Source of the DNA: Pycnopodia helianthoides
Lineage: Eukaryota > Echinodermata > Asteroidea > Forcipulatida > Asteriidae
Direction of reading: 5' to 3'
Length of the DNA: 64,000 nucleotides
NCBI GenBank assembly: GCA_032158295.1
Contig: CM063255.1
Location: 10,506,094-10,570,093 of the forward strand
Under the pieces are notes generated by a model. The model was not told the DNA's origin. It saw only the letters and a program-made list of their open reading frames with translations, and ran no database searches. A program made the translations under genes and the position numbers. Shown piece after piece: positions 1 through 11,200 of the stretch (positions are counted from its first letter, which is position 1; each line of letters starts with the position of its first letter).

Positions 1-786
1 TGTTCTGCGAGTATATTCCTATTTCACTTCTCTTGGGAGGGGAGGGGGATATGACTCCGGAAAATCGCAGGATAAGGAACATATGGCATCGTATATACGG
101 TTTAGTAACGAGAAAACCGCGCCGGAGGGGGAGCTAAACTGTAATGAGATTTTTGGTGGGAGTCCAGAGACAATTCCACGGCCGAGTGAGAGCATTCAAA
201 AACCACGGCACCGGAGGGAGGGTGCAGCTCGCCAAGTAACTTTAGAAAAAAGTCTATGAATATGCAAATCTACATAGATATCCCTCTTAAAATGATGTGA
301 TTTCTACTTCACTGCCAATTCATGTTTAGTTTGTTTTTGTAGGGAATGTAGCTTTACAAAGCACTCCATATTTTATTACAAATATTTGGATCAAAGTACA
401 GTAGCCTTATTTGCTAAGTATTCAATCTTAGCTAAGCAAATTTAAAGCGTATCAACTCTTTGAAATATGTCAACGAACGTGCGTACTATGCATACAAAAT
501 GGTATGCGACACACATAACTTCGGATACTCATGAAGACTAGATTCGACGTTTTGATCATGCAGTCTTCATCGCTTCTTCTGTTTGCATTGGCAAGAGCCT
601 TTAATACCATTGTTTCGCACGGTGTCACACATTATATTTTGCGCTTCAAACATGAATACATTTTCCTCAGATTTGAAGGTCATTGCCACATGAGTATATC
701 GCTGTGGCTGTGGTAATGTTGCGAATGCAAGTTATTGTAAAATTGCCAAAACCACAATGGCTCCACGAACTCACTTCCACCAGCAC

Positions 787-1172
787 TTCAAGACACTGGA
801 CACCTTTGGTAATTGTCAAAGACCACTCTTCTCACGTGGTGTATCTCAACATATGCACAAAATAACAAACCTGTGAAAATTTGAACTCAATTGGTCGTCG
901 AAGTTGCGAGATAATAATGGAAGAAAAAACACCCTTGTCACACGAAGTTGTGTGCTTTCAGATGCTTGATTTCGAGACCTCACGCGTGAGGTCTCAAAAT
1001 CAATTCAAATATTTTACTGAGAAATTACTTCTTTCTCAAAAAACTACGTTACTTCAGAGGGAGCCGTTTCTCACAATGTTTTATACTATCAACAGCTCTC
1101 CATTGCTCTTCAAGTAAGTTTTTATGCTAACAATTATTTTGAGTAATTACCAATAGTGTCCAGTGCCTTTAA
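787..1172 (+). mobile_element. Family A MITE-like element
   Basis: The 5' end reads CACTGGACACCTTTGGTAAT and the 3' end is its imperfect inverse, ATTACCAATAGTGTCCAGTG, followed by CCTTTAA. A perfect 22-bp palindrome (arm GAGACCTCACG) lies at 974-995. No transposase frame is present. Confidence 0.85.
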
Positions 1173-1584
1173 TTAAACTGTCTCGATTGTTTGCATGATG
1201 TTTGTGAAGTGAGAGAACAAATCTTGAAATATGTAAATTGAACATCGCGCGTGCGCACTCTCCCTACTGGTTGGCAAAGTTGGTGAACATCGCGCCTTTT
1301 TGCATGGTACCGATGGTGGCGGGACGCACACCCGCTTGTGCGTCTGCCTAGTGCACAACTCTATGGCGTTTGCCAACCAATAGTGTATGTACGCATGCGT
1401 GAATGTAATTAACATATAAAATTATTTCATGGGAAGGGTCCATTTCCTTCAATTGTTAATTTGTTGGAGTGCATGTGATACACAAGTGTTCCACACGGTG
1501 TGGGTGACATTTTGATTGAATGACTGTTATGATAAACCAGTGCATTCCATTAAAATGCAACATGAGTTGTCCTTTCCAAGATGA

Positions 1585-3448
1585 AATTCGTCGCATTTTT
1601 CTCATAGTGACGAATCAGGAAAAAGCGCATTTTGAGTAAATTCACTTTGAAGTTGGACGTGTTTTCATTCGTTGCTTTCATACCTTATTATCCTACATTA
1701 TCACTTGCCAAATAGAAGGTTTGTTTTTAAGCAGTTCCTCTTCACATTTGTTTGTGTTATTCATAATAAAACGATCTGAATAAATAATAATAACCTGATA
1801 AACCTATTCGTCAGTATGTAAAAAACATTGTTTTACTTTACGCGCTTGTTCGTCACTTTTTGTGCCCAATTCGTCAGTATGTAAAAAAACAAATCTACGC
1901 TCTGGGGCTTGTTCGTCACTTTTTGTGCCCAATTCGTCAGTATGTAAAAAAACAAATCTACGCTCTGGGGCTTATTCGTCAGTATATCACCATTAATGCA
2001 GGTAATTTAACACGCCTTAATTTTTCATTTGTGTTAAACATGATATTTCACTGTAAAATCCTGAGTGAAGCACTGATCCAGAATTCCTTCATTTTTGGAT
2101 GGGGATCAGAGAGTGGGTTTTGTGGGGTGGATGGGTCGGATTGGTGTTGTTGGCATGTGGATTGAAGGAGAGGGAACAAACAAAAACTTCCAACTATGTA
2201 TAGGGGAGGAGTACACATGACATTTTCCCATTTCCTTTCGGCCTGGTTAACCTCCAGATATTGCTCAAAAGGGGAGGGACGGAATAGGTAATTTTTCCAA
2301 GTTTAAGTTGTACCCCGCAAGACACTAATTGAACTAACAAGTATGTTTATTTTGTAATTGAACTGACTTGTTGTTTAAGCATACACAAACTTAAAAATGT
2401 TTGTTATCAACAATGTTTATACTTTTGGAATAATCGTTTGATTTTGTTGGCACTAGTTTTGAAGGATTTCATTTAACAATCGAAATCTTGTTTAACCCAA
2501 TAATTTTGTAAATTCTGGTTTACAAAATAGGAACTTAATTATATGCTCCAAAACATTTATTGGTAAAACCACTGATTTATAAGATCATATTACTGTTGAA
2601 TATCTTCCACCCAGACTAGAGGTTTCACTCAAAGTTGCCACTAATTCTATCATAAAACAGTAAAATCATGGCAGAAAGTACACATCATGAGCATCGTCTT
2701 TTAGACTTAACCATGTAAATGATTATAGTACAATATTCAACAATTCATTTTTTATACTCGTCGAAATTTTTGTAGTTTATGTGAATACTAATAATTAATA
2801 ACAATTTGCGTTTTATCTACAAGTTTTGATGTAAAAAAAAAAATGCACTTGAATGTGATCAAATTGAATTTGGATTTCACAATTTTCTTTGTGACAAGAT
2901 TTCAGGGGCACGAAGTTTTTCTCGGCGCGATTGGTAGCTGAAGTACCTTTAATAAGATTAGCTTGAAGATTGAACGGACTGAATAATACAAACTATTACG
3001 CCACTTTGAAATAATCATCCTGTCAGAATTATGCTTACCTCAAGATTTGTTCCTTTTATCTAAAATTATGTTTTAGTTTCGTTGACAAGCTAGGGGAGTC
3101 GGCAAATCTTACTGTGTTGTAATAAAGAGAAATTGATGGTACCTTGCATTTCATTGATAATTGGAGTGGTTACCAGCGCATTTGCCTATTCGTCACTTTG
3201 TAAAAAACAAAAGGGTATATTTATGTGTTTACGGAGCGGCGAATCATTTATTCGTCAGTATGTAAAGAAACATTTATTAGACTTCAAACATATTCGCCAA
3301 AAATGTGTCTTATATCTTTAAAATGAGACATTATTTTGGTTCAAAACCTTCAGAAATGAATTCAGAAGACAAACTAACCGTAAAACTGCAAAAACCTCAA
3401 TTTGCTAAAAATTGCTGATTCGTCACTATGAGAAAAATGCGACGAATT
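1585..3448. mobile_element. 1.86-kb DNA element with 34-bp perfect TIRs
   Basis: The terminal repeats lie at 1585-1618 and 3415-3448 and are exact reverse complements over 34 bp (outer end AATTCGTCGCATTTTTC). Inside, the word ATTCGTCAGTATGTAAA recurs near both ends (1806, 1867, 1934, 1975, 3249, with a variant at 3186), partly as a 67-bp tandem repeat. GATG occurs on both sides, which could be a target duplication, although one base separates it from the left repeat. No frame longer than 101 codons is present, so the element is non-autonomous. Confidence 0.8.
1807..1985 (+). repeat. 67-bp tandem repeat, about 2.7 copies
   Basis: The unit contains ATTCGTCAGTATGTAAAAAA and TACGCTCTGGGGCTTGTTCG. 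It lies in the left arm of the TIR element. Confidence 0.85.
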
Positions 3449-3724
3449 GATGTCCGCAGAAAACATTGCTTTCAAAATTCTGGGAGTCAGTCACAGTGCT
3501 CATAAAATGTTGTTGTTGTTGTTATGGTTTGTTATTATTTATTTTTATTAGGGGGGCCTGGTCACCTATTTCAGGGGAGGACATTTGTTTAAATGCTAAA
3601 CTAGCTTTCTAAATTTTAGTTCAGCAGTGGAGATTGTAGTGGGTTAACCGTAAGTGCCTCTTCCCACAATCCTCCAAAGTCCCTCCCCAGGTTCTGTCAG
3701 TTAGTGGCCAGATACTTCAGGGAA

Positions 3725-3870
3725 TTGTACCTTTGGTGATACAAGCATGAAATTTGGCACACAGTCATACTATAGGCCTAAGTCATGAGAAAGATATTTG
3801 TCAAATAGGACAAATCTGCCAAACTCCATGCTTGTATCATCCAAGGCACAATCCCATCACCTAACTTTCG
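3725..3870 (+). repeat. S-type dispersed repeat
   Basis: Shares words (GGTGATACAAGCA, TTGGCACACAGTCA, GTCATGAGAAAGATA) with 32525-32740 and 45900-46110 and, in reverse, with the 14.1- and 14.9-kb units. Confidence 0.6.
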
Positions 3871-4189
3871 TCGGCTACTGCGAGTTTAACGGATTTTAGT
3901 ATGCACAGTCAAACCAACAATACTTCAGCATGGTGCCCACAGGTATACCATCCTTTATCACAGTTGGGCTAGGGTGTTTAGTTATCATACTGTAGAAACC
4001 GTATGGGAATTGTGCCGGTTTCGGAATCAGTCAACGGAGAAGTCCGTTTCCATTGGCTATTTCTGATGTGTTTGTTGCGCTTTCCTATATACCTCAAGTC
4101 GGAATAATTGTATTATCTTGATTCAAATCAGTTACACACCAGGAGCAGCAGTCACGCAAGTATTGCCCATGATATACCTTATCTTTAGC

Positions 4190-4680
4190 ATGAAGGTGTG
4201 GGGGTAGGGTGTGAGGGTAGGGGAAGGGTGTGAGAGTGTGAGGGTAGGGGATGTGTGATTTCATTTTCACTATACCTTATGGAGACCGAAAACAAAACAG
4301 AAAAGGGATAACAAAGGGTCTCCATAGGGAAATTCTAAAGACTGGGTTGCTCCACAAGGAATTTCGTGTACAAAGTCTATGGGAGGTTCTTAACTACAGG
4401 GACAAAGGAAAGAACAAAAGATGTCTCCACAGGGATGCAAAAAATAGAATGTGTGTGAGGGTGGGTGCCGGTAGGTTCTTGGGTAGGGCCGGCTGTAGGG
4501 GTTGATTTAATGGTGGTGTGAGGGCGGGGTGTTACTGTTAAGGTAGTAGGGGAATGGTACTATAGGGTAGGGGTGTTTTGGGGTGTGACTGTGAGGGTGA
4601 TCATGGGGGATTCGGTCTTTTGCTTGTGGGGACGTTCGGGTGGGGTGGGGATGAGGGTGGGACTATGACCCCATAGACCG
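4190..4680 (+). repeat. G-rich degenerate tandem tract
   Basis: Imperfect repeats of GTGAGGGTAGGGG-type words with many GGG and GGGG runs. A short unrelated stretch (4250-4440) interrupts it. Confidence 0.7.
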
Positions 4681-4999
4681 TCTTCCGGTCCAAAGATGGA
4701 TAGCCTATATTCCCCACATACCCCCAGTGAGATTTACATCAGTGACATGCATGCTATTCTAATTCTTGACTACAAAACAAAAGTTGACATTGATTTCAGC
4801 CAGTTCAGAAGCAGCAAGTTGGCGGCGTCCCACAATATTTCTGAAATCTCCTCAGACACGGACGGCTAGAGATAAATATAATAAGCATACGTCATCATCT
4901 CGGAATGATATGACCGTACACTTTATTATTTATACACACTGCGACTCTAATCTAGGGAAGACAAACATTGCAAGAAAGCCATAAATCTGGAAAGAAAAA

Positions 5000-5300
5000 C
5001 TGACGGATTGTCCGGGATTTCCCGGCGGGGGCTAGAAGTAACACTTCGCCCCAGAATGGCCCGGGCCGTTCCGCTCCCCGGGGAGATGCATCGACATACA
5101 GGACTCACGCCTAATAAACGAGCTCCATTATTAATGCAGCCGGGGCATGCGCACTGCGTAGGCGAGCGTCTTTTTGGCGCCAATTCTGCGTGGAGCGATT
5201 GCCGAATTTCAACCGTGTATATGTTGTGATGGACGATGCTATAGTGATAGATGTATGTGCAATTGCGGTATGGGACTCACCGAACAGTGCCCGGGGGTTT
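5000..5300. other. GC-rich unique block (candidate regulatory DNA)
   Basis: CpG-dense sequence in an AT-rich intron with no match elsewhere in the window. It holds an NRF1-like GCATGCGCAC and the AT-rich homeodomain-like word CCATTATTAATG. No zinc-finger coding potential is seen on the minus strand. Confidence 0.35.
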
Positions 5301-6779
5301 TTGCGCCATTTTTTTTCTTGACAAAGCCCGCAGACTTAGAAGAAACAAATCAGACACCGCTTCGTTAAATTGTTCTAACTGCGTGCATTATGCAACGAAA
5401 CTTCATCTGCAAACTCATCTCGCAACTCTACACGCTTGGCCGCACTTCATATATCCCGGGGAAGAAAAAATATAGCCAATAACTGTATCTCTTTTTGTAC
5501 GAGTTTAATATAGATGCGGTGTCGCACTGAAGCAACTAAGGCCCCCCAGACGGCTAGCTTTAAGTCTTCTGGGAACACCAATGGTGTCAATTTCAACACC
5601 CCTAGCTTGCGGTTAAAATAAAATAAGGTTACTGTTACTCAGATGAGCAGGGGAGAAGAAAAAAAAATACAAATCATACGGCCGAGATTTCGGGGGTACT
5701 ACACCGGGGAATTTCTCATGATGATTATTTCGGTTGTCTGGTTGTCGTTAAGAGGGCAGTGGTTCTTCAGCCAACAATGACGAATTGAACGTGGATTGTT
5801 CTGAGCTCGTATTCGATACTGTTAAGAGAGACCTACGCAGGTTTGCTAAGAAGTGGATGTTACTGGATGACATGCAGGTATACTTTATACGAAAGAAACT
5901 CCTCAGCGACCCGTGGCAAAGTGCATTAGCAATGTGCAGTAATCGCGCACAATCAAATGTTGCACTGCCTCCTCACAGTCTAAACTGCAAATGGGCCTGT
6001 CCCAAGTTAAAACTGCAGCAAGCAGCGGCGGCGCTAATGGGGGGGGGGGCACGGGGGGAAGGGCAAATGCCCCCCCCAGTTATTTTTTTTGCCCCCCCCC
6101 CTTAGTTTTTTCCCCGATGGCGGAAGTTGAGTTTAATCCCAAACCATTGCACCCAATTTGTTACAATGTTGTTTGCGCTGTAAATAACAAACTCAATTTC
6201 ATCCATCATAATTAGCTGGCACCACAAAAAAAGCCCAATACACTTTCCATCTCCGGCAATGTTAATAAAATGTGGATTTATTTATCTGTACAAGCTTGGA
6301 AACTTGCTATAAATAGAAATGCATTGTCTGCCCAAAACCGTAAGCAGCCATTATACACGCAGTTCGCACAAACAGTGCAAAATCTTATTTCTAGAGTGAA
6401 TACAGTACATTATAGACTTTTGTTTGCCCCCCCTAAATTTAAGTTTGCCCCCCTCTTGCCCCCCCCCCCCAGATTAACAGGTCTGGTGCCGCCGCTGGCA
6501 GCAAGGACAGGCTACACATTTGGTTGGCACAGTTTTTAGTGACCTCGAATTGGGTCTGTCCCAACTACATAGTGACTATACATAGTCCTGTGCTGCAAAG
6601 GTGACTGTTTAGATTATGTATTTTTGGAAAATGGCGCATGGCTTAGTTTTTTTTTGGTTTTTTTTTAAATATTACTTTCTGTTATTACACTTCCTTGCAC
6701 AGTAAAATTATGCAATTTATGTTAAATTGCACACACACACACAAAATGGAAGCCTAATTTGGACTCGAAGCTAGCACAA

Positions 6780-7190
6780 ATGCTCATAGTGCAATGCACG
6801 GGGTAGCGTCGTTACCACGGGCAGTGCGCCGTGTCGAGTTATGATCGAGCAAAGCAGTCTGGGGGAAATTGGCGCGGCAAGATGGTATACCACTGGGAAC
6901 GAGGTTGGCACGGGAGTGACGCAATGACGCATTAGGCAAACATCCATGGGTCCGTAATGCGTGTTGTGCAATAGATGGTTTGCAATCATATATAACTCTA
7001 TGTTTGCAATACGCGTCATTGACCGCCATCTTTGATGTAAAACAATGGACAAGTGCACGCGTGTACGCGCTACGCACTACTCTCAGCCAATGATAGCTCT
7101 TCACGCGTGCACAATTCATCAAAGATGGCGGCTGATGACGTCTCTTGCAATCCATCTGTACGGGCCGAGCAATGCACATAGTTTTTTACG
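6780..7190 (+). repeat. Q repeat with paired YY1-like motifs
   Basis: Two inverted motifs, CCGCCATCTTTG (7023-7034) and CAAAGATGGCGGC (7120-7132), flank a CpG-rich spacer with ACGCGTG words and CCAAT. It is related to 11530-11700 in the opposite orientation. Confidence 0.65.
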
Positions 7191-7599
7191 GCTATACGCG
7201 ATACGGATACGTTGCTTGGCGTGTACTTTCATGTTTACGCATTGTGAACAACGCATTACGCATGACGGACAAATGGATTTCCGGCCTTACCTAGAGAGCA
7301 AATAATTCAAACCGCCCACATTCCTTCAAAAAGGGCGGGGCAGATGACACAATATTATTTCCACATTTTTAAACCGCCAAAGCTCAAGGTGCTTATCTCA
7401 CTTTTGAGAGGTCTATAAATAAATTATTTGTTGAGACAAAGTAGACCTACAGGAATGGTAATTAAGGAAACGAAAAGATTGAGTCAACCAAAAAGCTCAC
7501 TCAATAAAAATTTCAATTCCACAGAAAAATGTTTCTGGCTGAAATACTGTCAAAGTCGAGGAAATTATAATTTCGTCAGCTCAGGACTATGAGGTCATT

Positions 7600-7850
7600 A
7601 GTGCAGTTTGAATGAATTTCATTAAAATTGGTTTTGCATATTTTGGAGCTCCTGGTAAAATGGAGTTTATTGATCAAGAGCGTCTCCAACAAATTAGTTT
7701 GGCAAAAAGAAACATTCAATTTCTAAGAACAAAATTACTTGTGGATTTTGATTTTTTTTTTCTCCCAAACTTAATTGCATTTCTCATTAAACAACTTTTT
7801 GATCATTACGGATTTAAATTTGCAATTAACGACCTTATAGCACTGAGCGG
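7600..7850 (+). repeat. Dispersed repeat shared with 29515-29765
   Basis: TTGGTTTTGCATATTTTGGA, TTACTTGTGGATTTTG and TTTTGATCATTACGGATTT occur in the same order on the minus strand of 29515-29765. Confidence 0.7.
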
Positions 7851-8003
7851 ACGGTTTATGTTTTATTTTATTTTATAAATCACCTTTGCTATTTCGATCG
7901 TCGAAATCAAAATAACCCCAATAGGGCATATAAACGCACAGTCCTTCGAGGAAAAAAAACAATTTATAGTTCTTTCACCTTTAAGTTTCAAGCATCACCA
8001 TAC

Positions 8004-8233
8004 CTGTGAGAAGCTCTTGCCGCAGGTGACGCACTTGTGCGGCCGGTGCTTCTGGTGGACGTGGAGAATGTGAATTCGCAATCGGTCCCTCTTTTCGAAC
8101 GAACGGGTGCACAGGTGGCAGGGAAACTTCCGGTCGCCCTTGTCCACGCAGCGGGTGTACTTGAGATGTTTGTCCCGGTAGTCTTCGTAGGAGAAGACCT
8201 TGCCGCACCGGTCGCACTTGTAACCCTCTTTGT
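8004..8233 (-). CDS. PRDM14: PRDM14 exon 7 (zinc fingers 1, 2 and start of 3)
   Basis: The acceptor is CTTTCCACCAG and the donor is TCACAG|GTATGG. The exon encodes residues 361-437. Finger 1 is of C2HC type (C367, C370, H383, C389), finger 2 is C399, C402, H415, H420, and finger 3 begins with C428 and C431 and is cut by the intron after KSFSQ. The blocks RDKHLKYT, VDKGDRKFPC and EKRDRLRIHILHVH are nearly identical to vertebrate PRDM14, which separates this gene from other PRDM members. The exon ends in phase 0, and the histidines of finger 3 must lie in the next exon, outside the window. Confidence 0.97.
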
Positions 8234-11200
8234 CTGGTGGAAAGTAAACAGAAAAACGAGAAAATGAAACGGCTGACAAAGGGACTTTTTTCCACTTTTC
8301 ACTTTTTCGTTTTCAATTTTTCATTCTGGCAACAAGAATTGAAGTATATGCTCTTAAAGGCAGGGTATTGTATTCTTTTGGTAATTGTCAAAGACCAGTA
8401 TTCTCACTTAATGTATCCCATCATATGCATAAAATAACAAATCTGTGAAAATTTGGACTCAATTGGTCATCGCAGTTGCAAGAAAATAATGAAAGAAATA
8501 CACCCTCGTTGCACAAATTTGTGTGCTTTCAGATGCATATTAAAAGTCTTTTTACTATTTGAGTGAGAAATTATCTCTTTCTCAAAAACTACATTACTTC
8601 AGAGGGAGCCGTTTCTCACAATGTTTTATACTATCAACAGCTCTCCGTCGCTTGTGACTAGGTAGGTTTTTATGCTAACAATTATTGTGAGTAATTACCA
8701 ATAGTGTCCAGTGCCTTTAAGTTCTGCGATTGTTTATAGAAATTCTTCAGCAAAGGGAATAACAGAACAATAACAGCAGGACACCACAACCTGGATCCGA
8801 AAGGTTATGGGCGCGTGCATGTCATTTTAGTATCCGTGTATTTCACAACAGCTATTAGAGGGCATTGTTAAAAATGACCTCGGTTGTTGTTTCTTTCTTA
8901 AAACTTCCTCAGTAGGCAGTTGTGTAGAAAAACCAACGGATGGTGGTAAAAAACACAAACAAAACAGATGCAATTTCAAGAGAGCAAAGATAACATTGTT
9001 ATGTAGGAACAAAAGTTGTCCTCGGATACGCAGTAAATGCGTACTGTTTTCAGAATAATCTGCTGTACACAATTTTGTGTTCTTCTTTTTTTCACAATTT
9101 TATATTTGTCAACATTGCCAGCAGCAAAGCCAATGTACCTCCCGTCTAGCCTCCTTCTACCTTGGCTGTCTGCTAACCTAATTTCATATCCTCAAATTTC
9201 TTAGTCTTGACTCTCTCATTCAGCTTGTCTGTCACTTTAAGCGATGACACATTTTTTTGAGCGTCTGTTCCTTCTTCTTCTATACCACGCCCCCCCCCCC
9301 ATCTTCCCCATTCATCTTTCTGTAAAAAAAAAAAAAACTCCGATCGATGTCTCGGTTTTCCAAGGTGGACATATTATTCAGAAGGCTTCTTGTGATGAAT
9401 ATATCAGGAGAATTTTTGTCATAATTCAATAAGTGTCCAATTGCACTTCCATTTAATAATATCCGATTTTAGTCTACAACGCGTATACGGGCGGAGACGG
9501 CATATTACCATCCAGTGCTACAGGGAGAGATGCGGGGAGACTTGGGAAAGCGAGATACGACGACGGAGAGAGCAGCGGCAAACACGCCCCCGGGGGTTTC
9601 CTTCGGTTTATCACAAGACGCAGTATAAAACACTGGTTTTTTTTTATTAACCGGTGCCCTCGTTTTTTTTTTCCAGCCGAAGTACCGCGATATTGCACGA
9701 GGTGACGGTTGCTGTATATATGTCTTGTTAATAATGGCACACGAGCCCCTTGTTGGTCCACTCAACCCATTTTCATTAGTTGGGTCTGGCGGGTTTTTTG
9801 TCTTCTTTTGAACTCTCATCCGCCACAGTGATCAGAACGACAGCTACTTGGCCACCAAAAAAGAAAACTTGTTCGTTAGGTCCCCTAAATAAAAATAAAA
9901 AACCTTCTTGCTCAGGGTTATCCTATAAGTGACTACTGGAGATATCAATGTTTAGAAATGGTTCTTTTAATATATTTTTTTGTAAAGATGTAATTTTGTT
10001 TGCGTTTACCGGTTACTTCTTAGTTTGCTCATAGGAATATTTAAACAAATTTCCATATTTCGCGAATGTATTTCGTGAAATATTGTTGTCAGTAATTTTT
10101 GGAATGCCAACATCGCGCAATTTCGTCAAACATTTCCGAATCCGACAAAACAATACTACACTTTTTTAACCTTACGGGGTCAGAATTGACCCAATTCCGG
10201 TTCACTTATTTCTGGGTCAAAGTGACCCCGGAATCTGTGTCAAAAATGACCCATAAATGTGCCATACTGGCGCAGAATCCAAACTTAAATCCCGAATTAA
10301 AAAAAAAAAAAAAAAAAACACTTTCCGGGTCAGCCTGACCCAGAACTAGGTCAGGGTCCCCCGGAACCCGTGTTTCGAGTCAATTCTGAACCGGGAGGTT
10401 TTAGAGTGTATAATTTAAAAAAAATAATAACTAACAAATAAATACATAAATTATTTGTAGTAACGTGAATATATGCATCAATAATCAAATAAATATCACA
10501 AGTAAATACTCTGCCAATTTAATAATTGTTATGTTTTCAGTTATTCATTTATTTAATTTCATTTGGACTAGTACATTGTTCATAATGTACTCTACAGCGT
10601 TCAATTGATGAGCATCTTGAATAAGCTGTTAGCAATAGCTTCACAAAAATAGGAAAAAAATTAAATAATATTAATTAAACAAATAAACAATACACTAAAC
10701 AACAATAATAGCTACAACAACAACAATTAATAAACAAGCAAAATACAAACTAATCTACGAAACATTTTCTCTTCACGAGTAAAACGTAACTCCTTCAGAT
10801 ATATATATAATTATATATTTATTTTATTTTTATTTTCAAAAAATCTGCACTTTAATTTTTGGCCCCACTGTAATGAAAAATCTGAAGGGAAAAAATCCAG
10901 GTCAAGTCTGACGAGATGTTTTTGTAAACGGCGGTGGATTCCCGCGAAACGCTCGGCGAATATCAGCTGTTGATACAGAGGTCTGCATATTGTAGGGTTT
11001 GGGTCATGTTTTCGAGAACTCATGCGCGCACAAAATCTTGCATAATGTCCTTTGGGTATTTCGCTTGCATAGTTTGTATTAAAGCGAACTTGTGGTGGTT
11101 TTTTTTGTAAGTATTCGACGTGTTTCACCAGCATGCTCTGGGAAAACGTTCGCAGTCAGAGCTATTAGCAGGAAACAGTAGCCGTCTTAATATGCCTGCT

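Larger units (their letters stand above)
1..8003 (-). other. PRDM14: Intron downstream of PRDM14 exon 7 (open at left edge)
   Basis: No zinc-finger exon is visible on the minus strand, so the next exon lies beyond position 1. Contents are: an A element (787-1172), the 1.86-kb TIR element (1585-3448), an S-type repeat (about 3725-3870), a G-rich degenerate tract (4190-4680), a GC-rich unique block (5000-5300), poly-G/poly-C runs (6040-6110, 6430-6475), a Q element with paired YY1-like motifs (6780-7190) and a repeat shared with 29.5-29.76 kb (7600-7850). In 1-786 I see only a moderately GC-rich patch at 30-240. Confidence 0.7.

Noticed and set aside
881..1117. Recurring peptide (NSIGRRSCEIIMEEKTPLS-like) at 0.9, 15.6, 29.9, 53.1 and 63.2 kb
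   Set aside because: It is the translation of the family A backbone, not a gene family. Frames end at different points and lie within a palindromic non-coding element.
1..8003. Remaining PRDM14 zinc-finger exons in the left 8 kb
   Set aside because: I searched the minus strand for CxxC-x12-HxxxH patterns and the expected continuation of finger 3 and found none.
9474..9819. Minus-strand frames near 9.5-9.8 kb as exons
   Set aside because: Overlapping frames in a locally GC-rich stretch (9480-9600), no family similarity and no fit to the PRDM14 frame.
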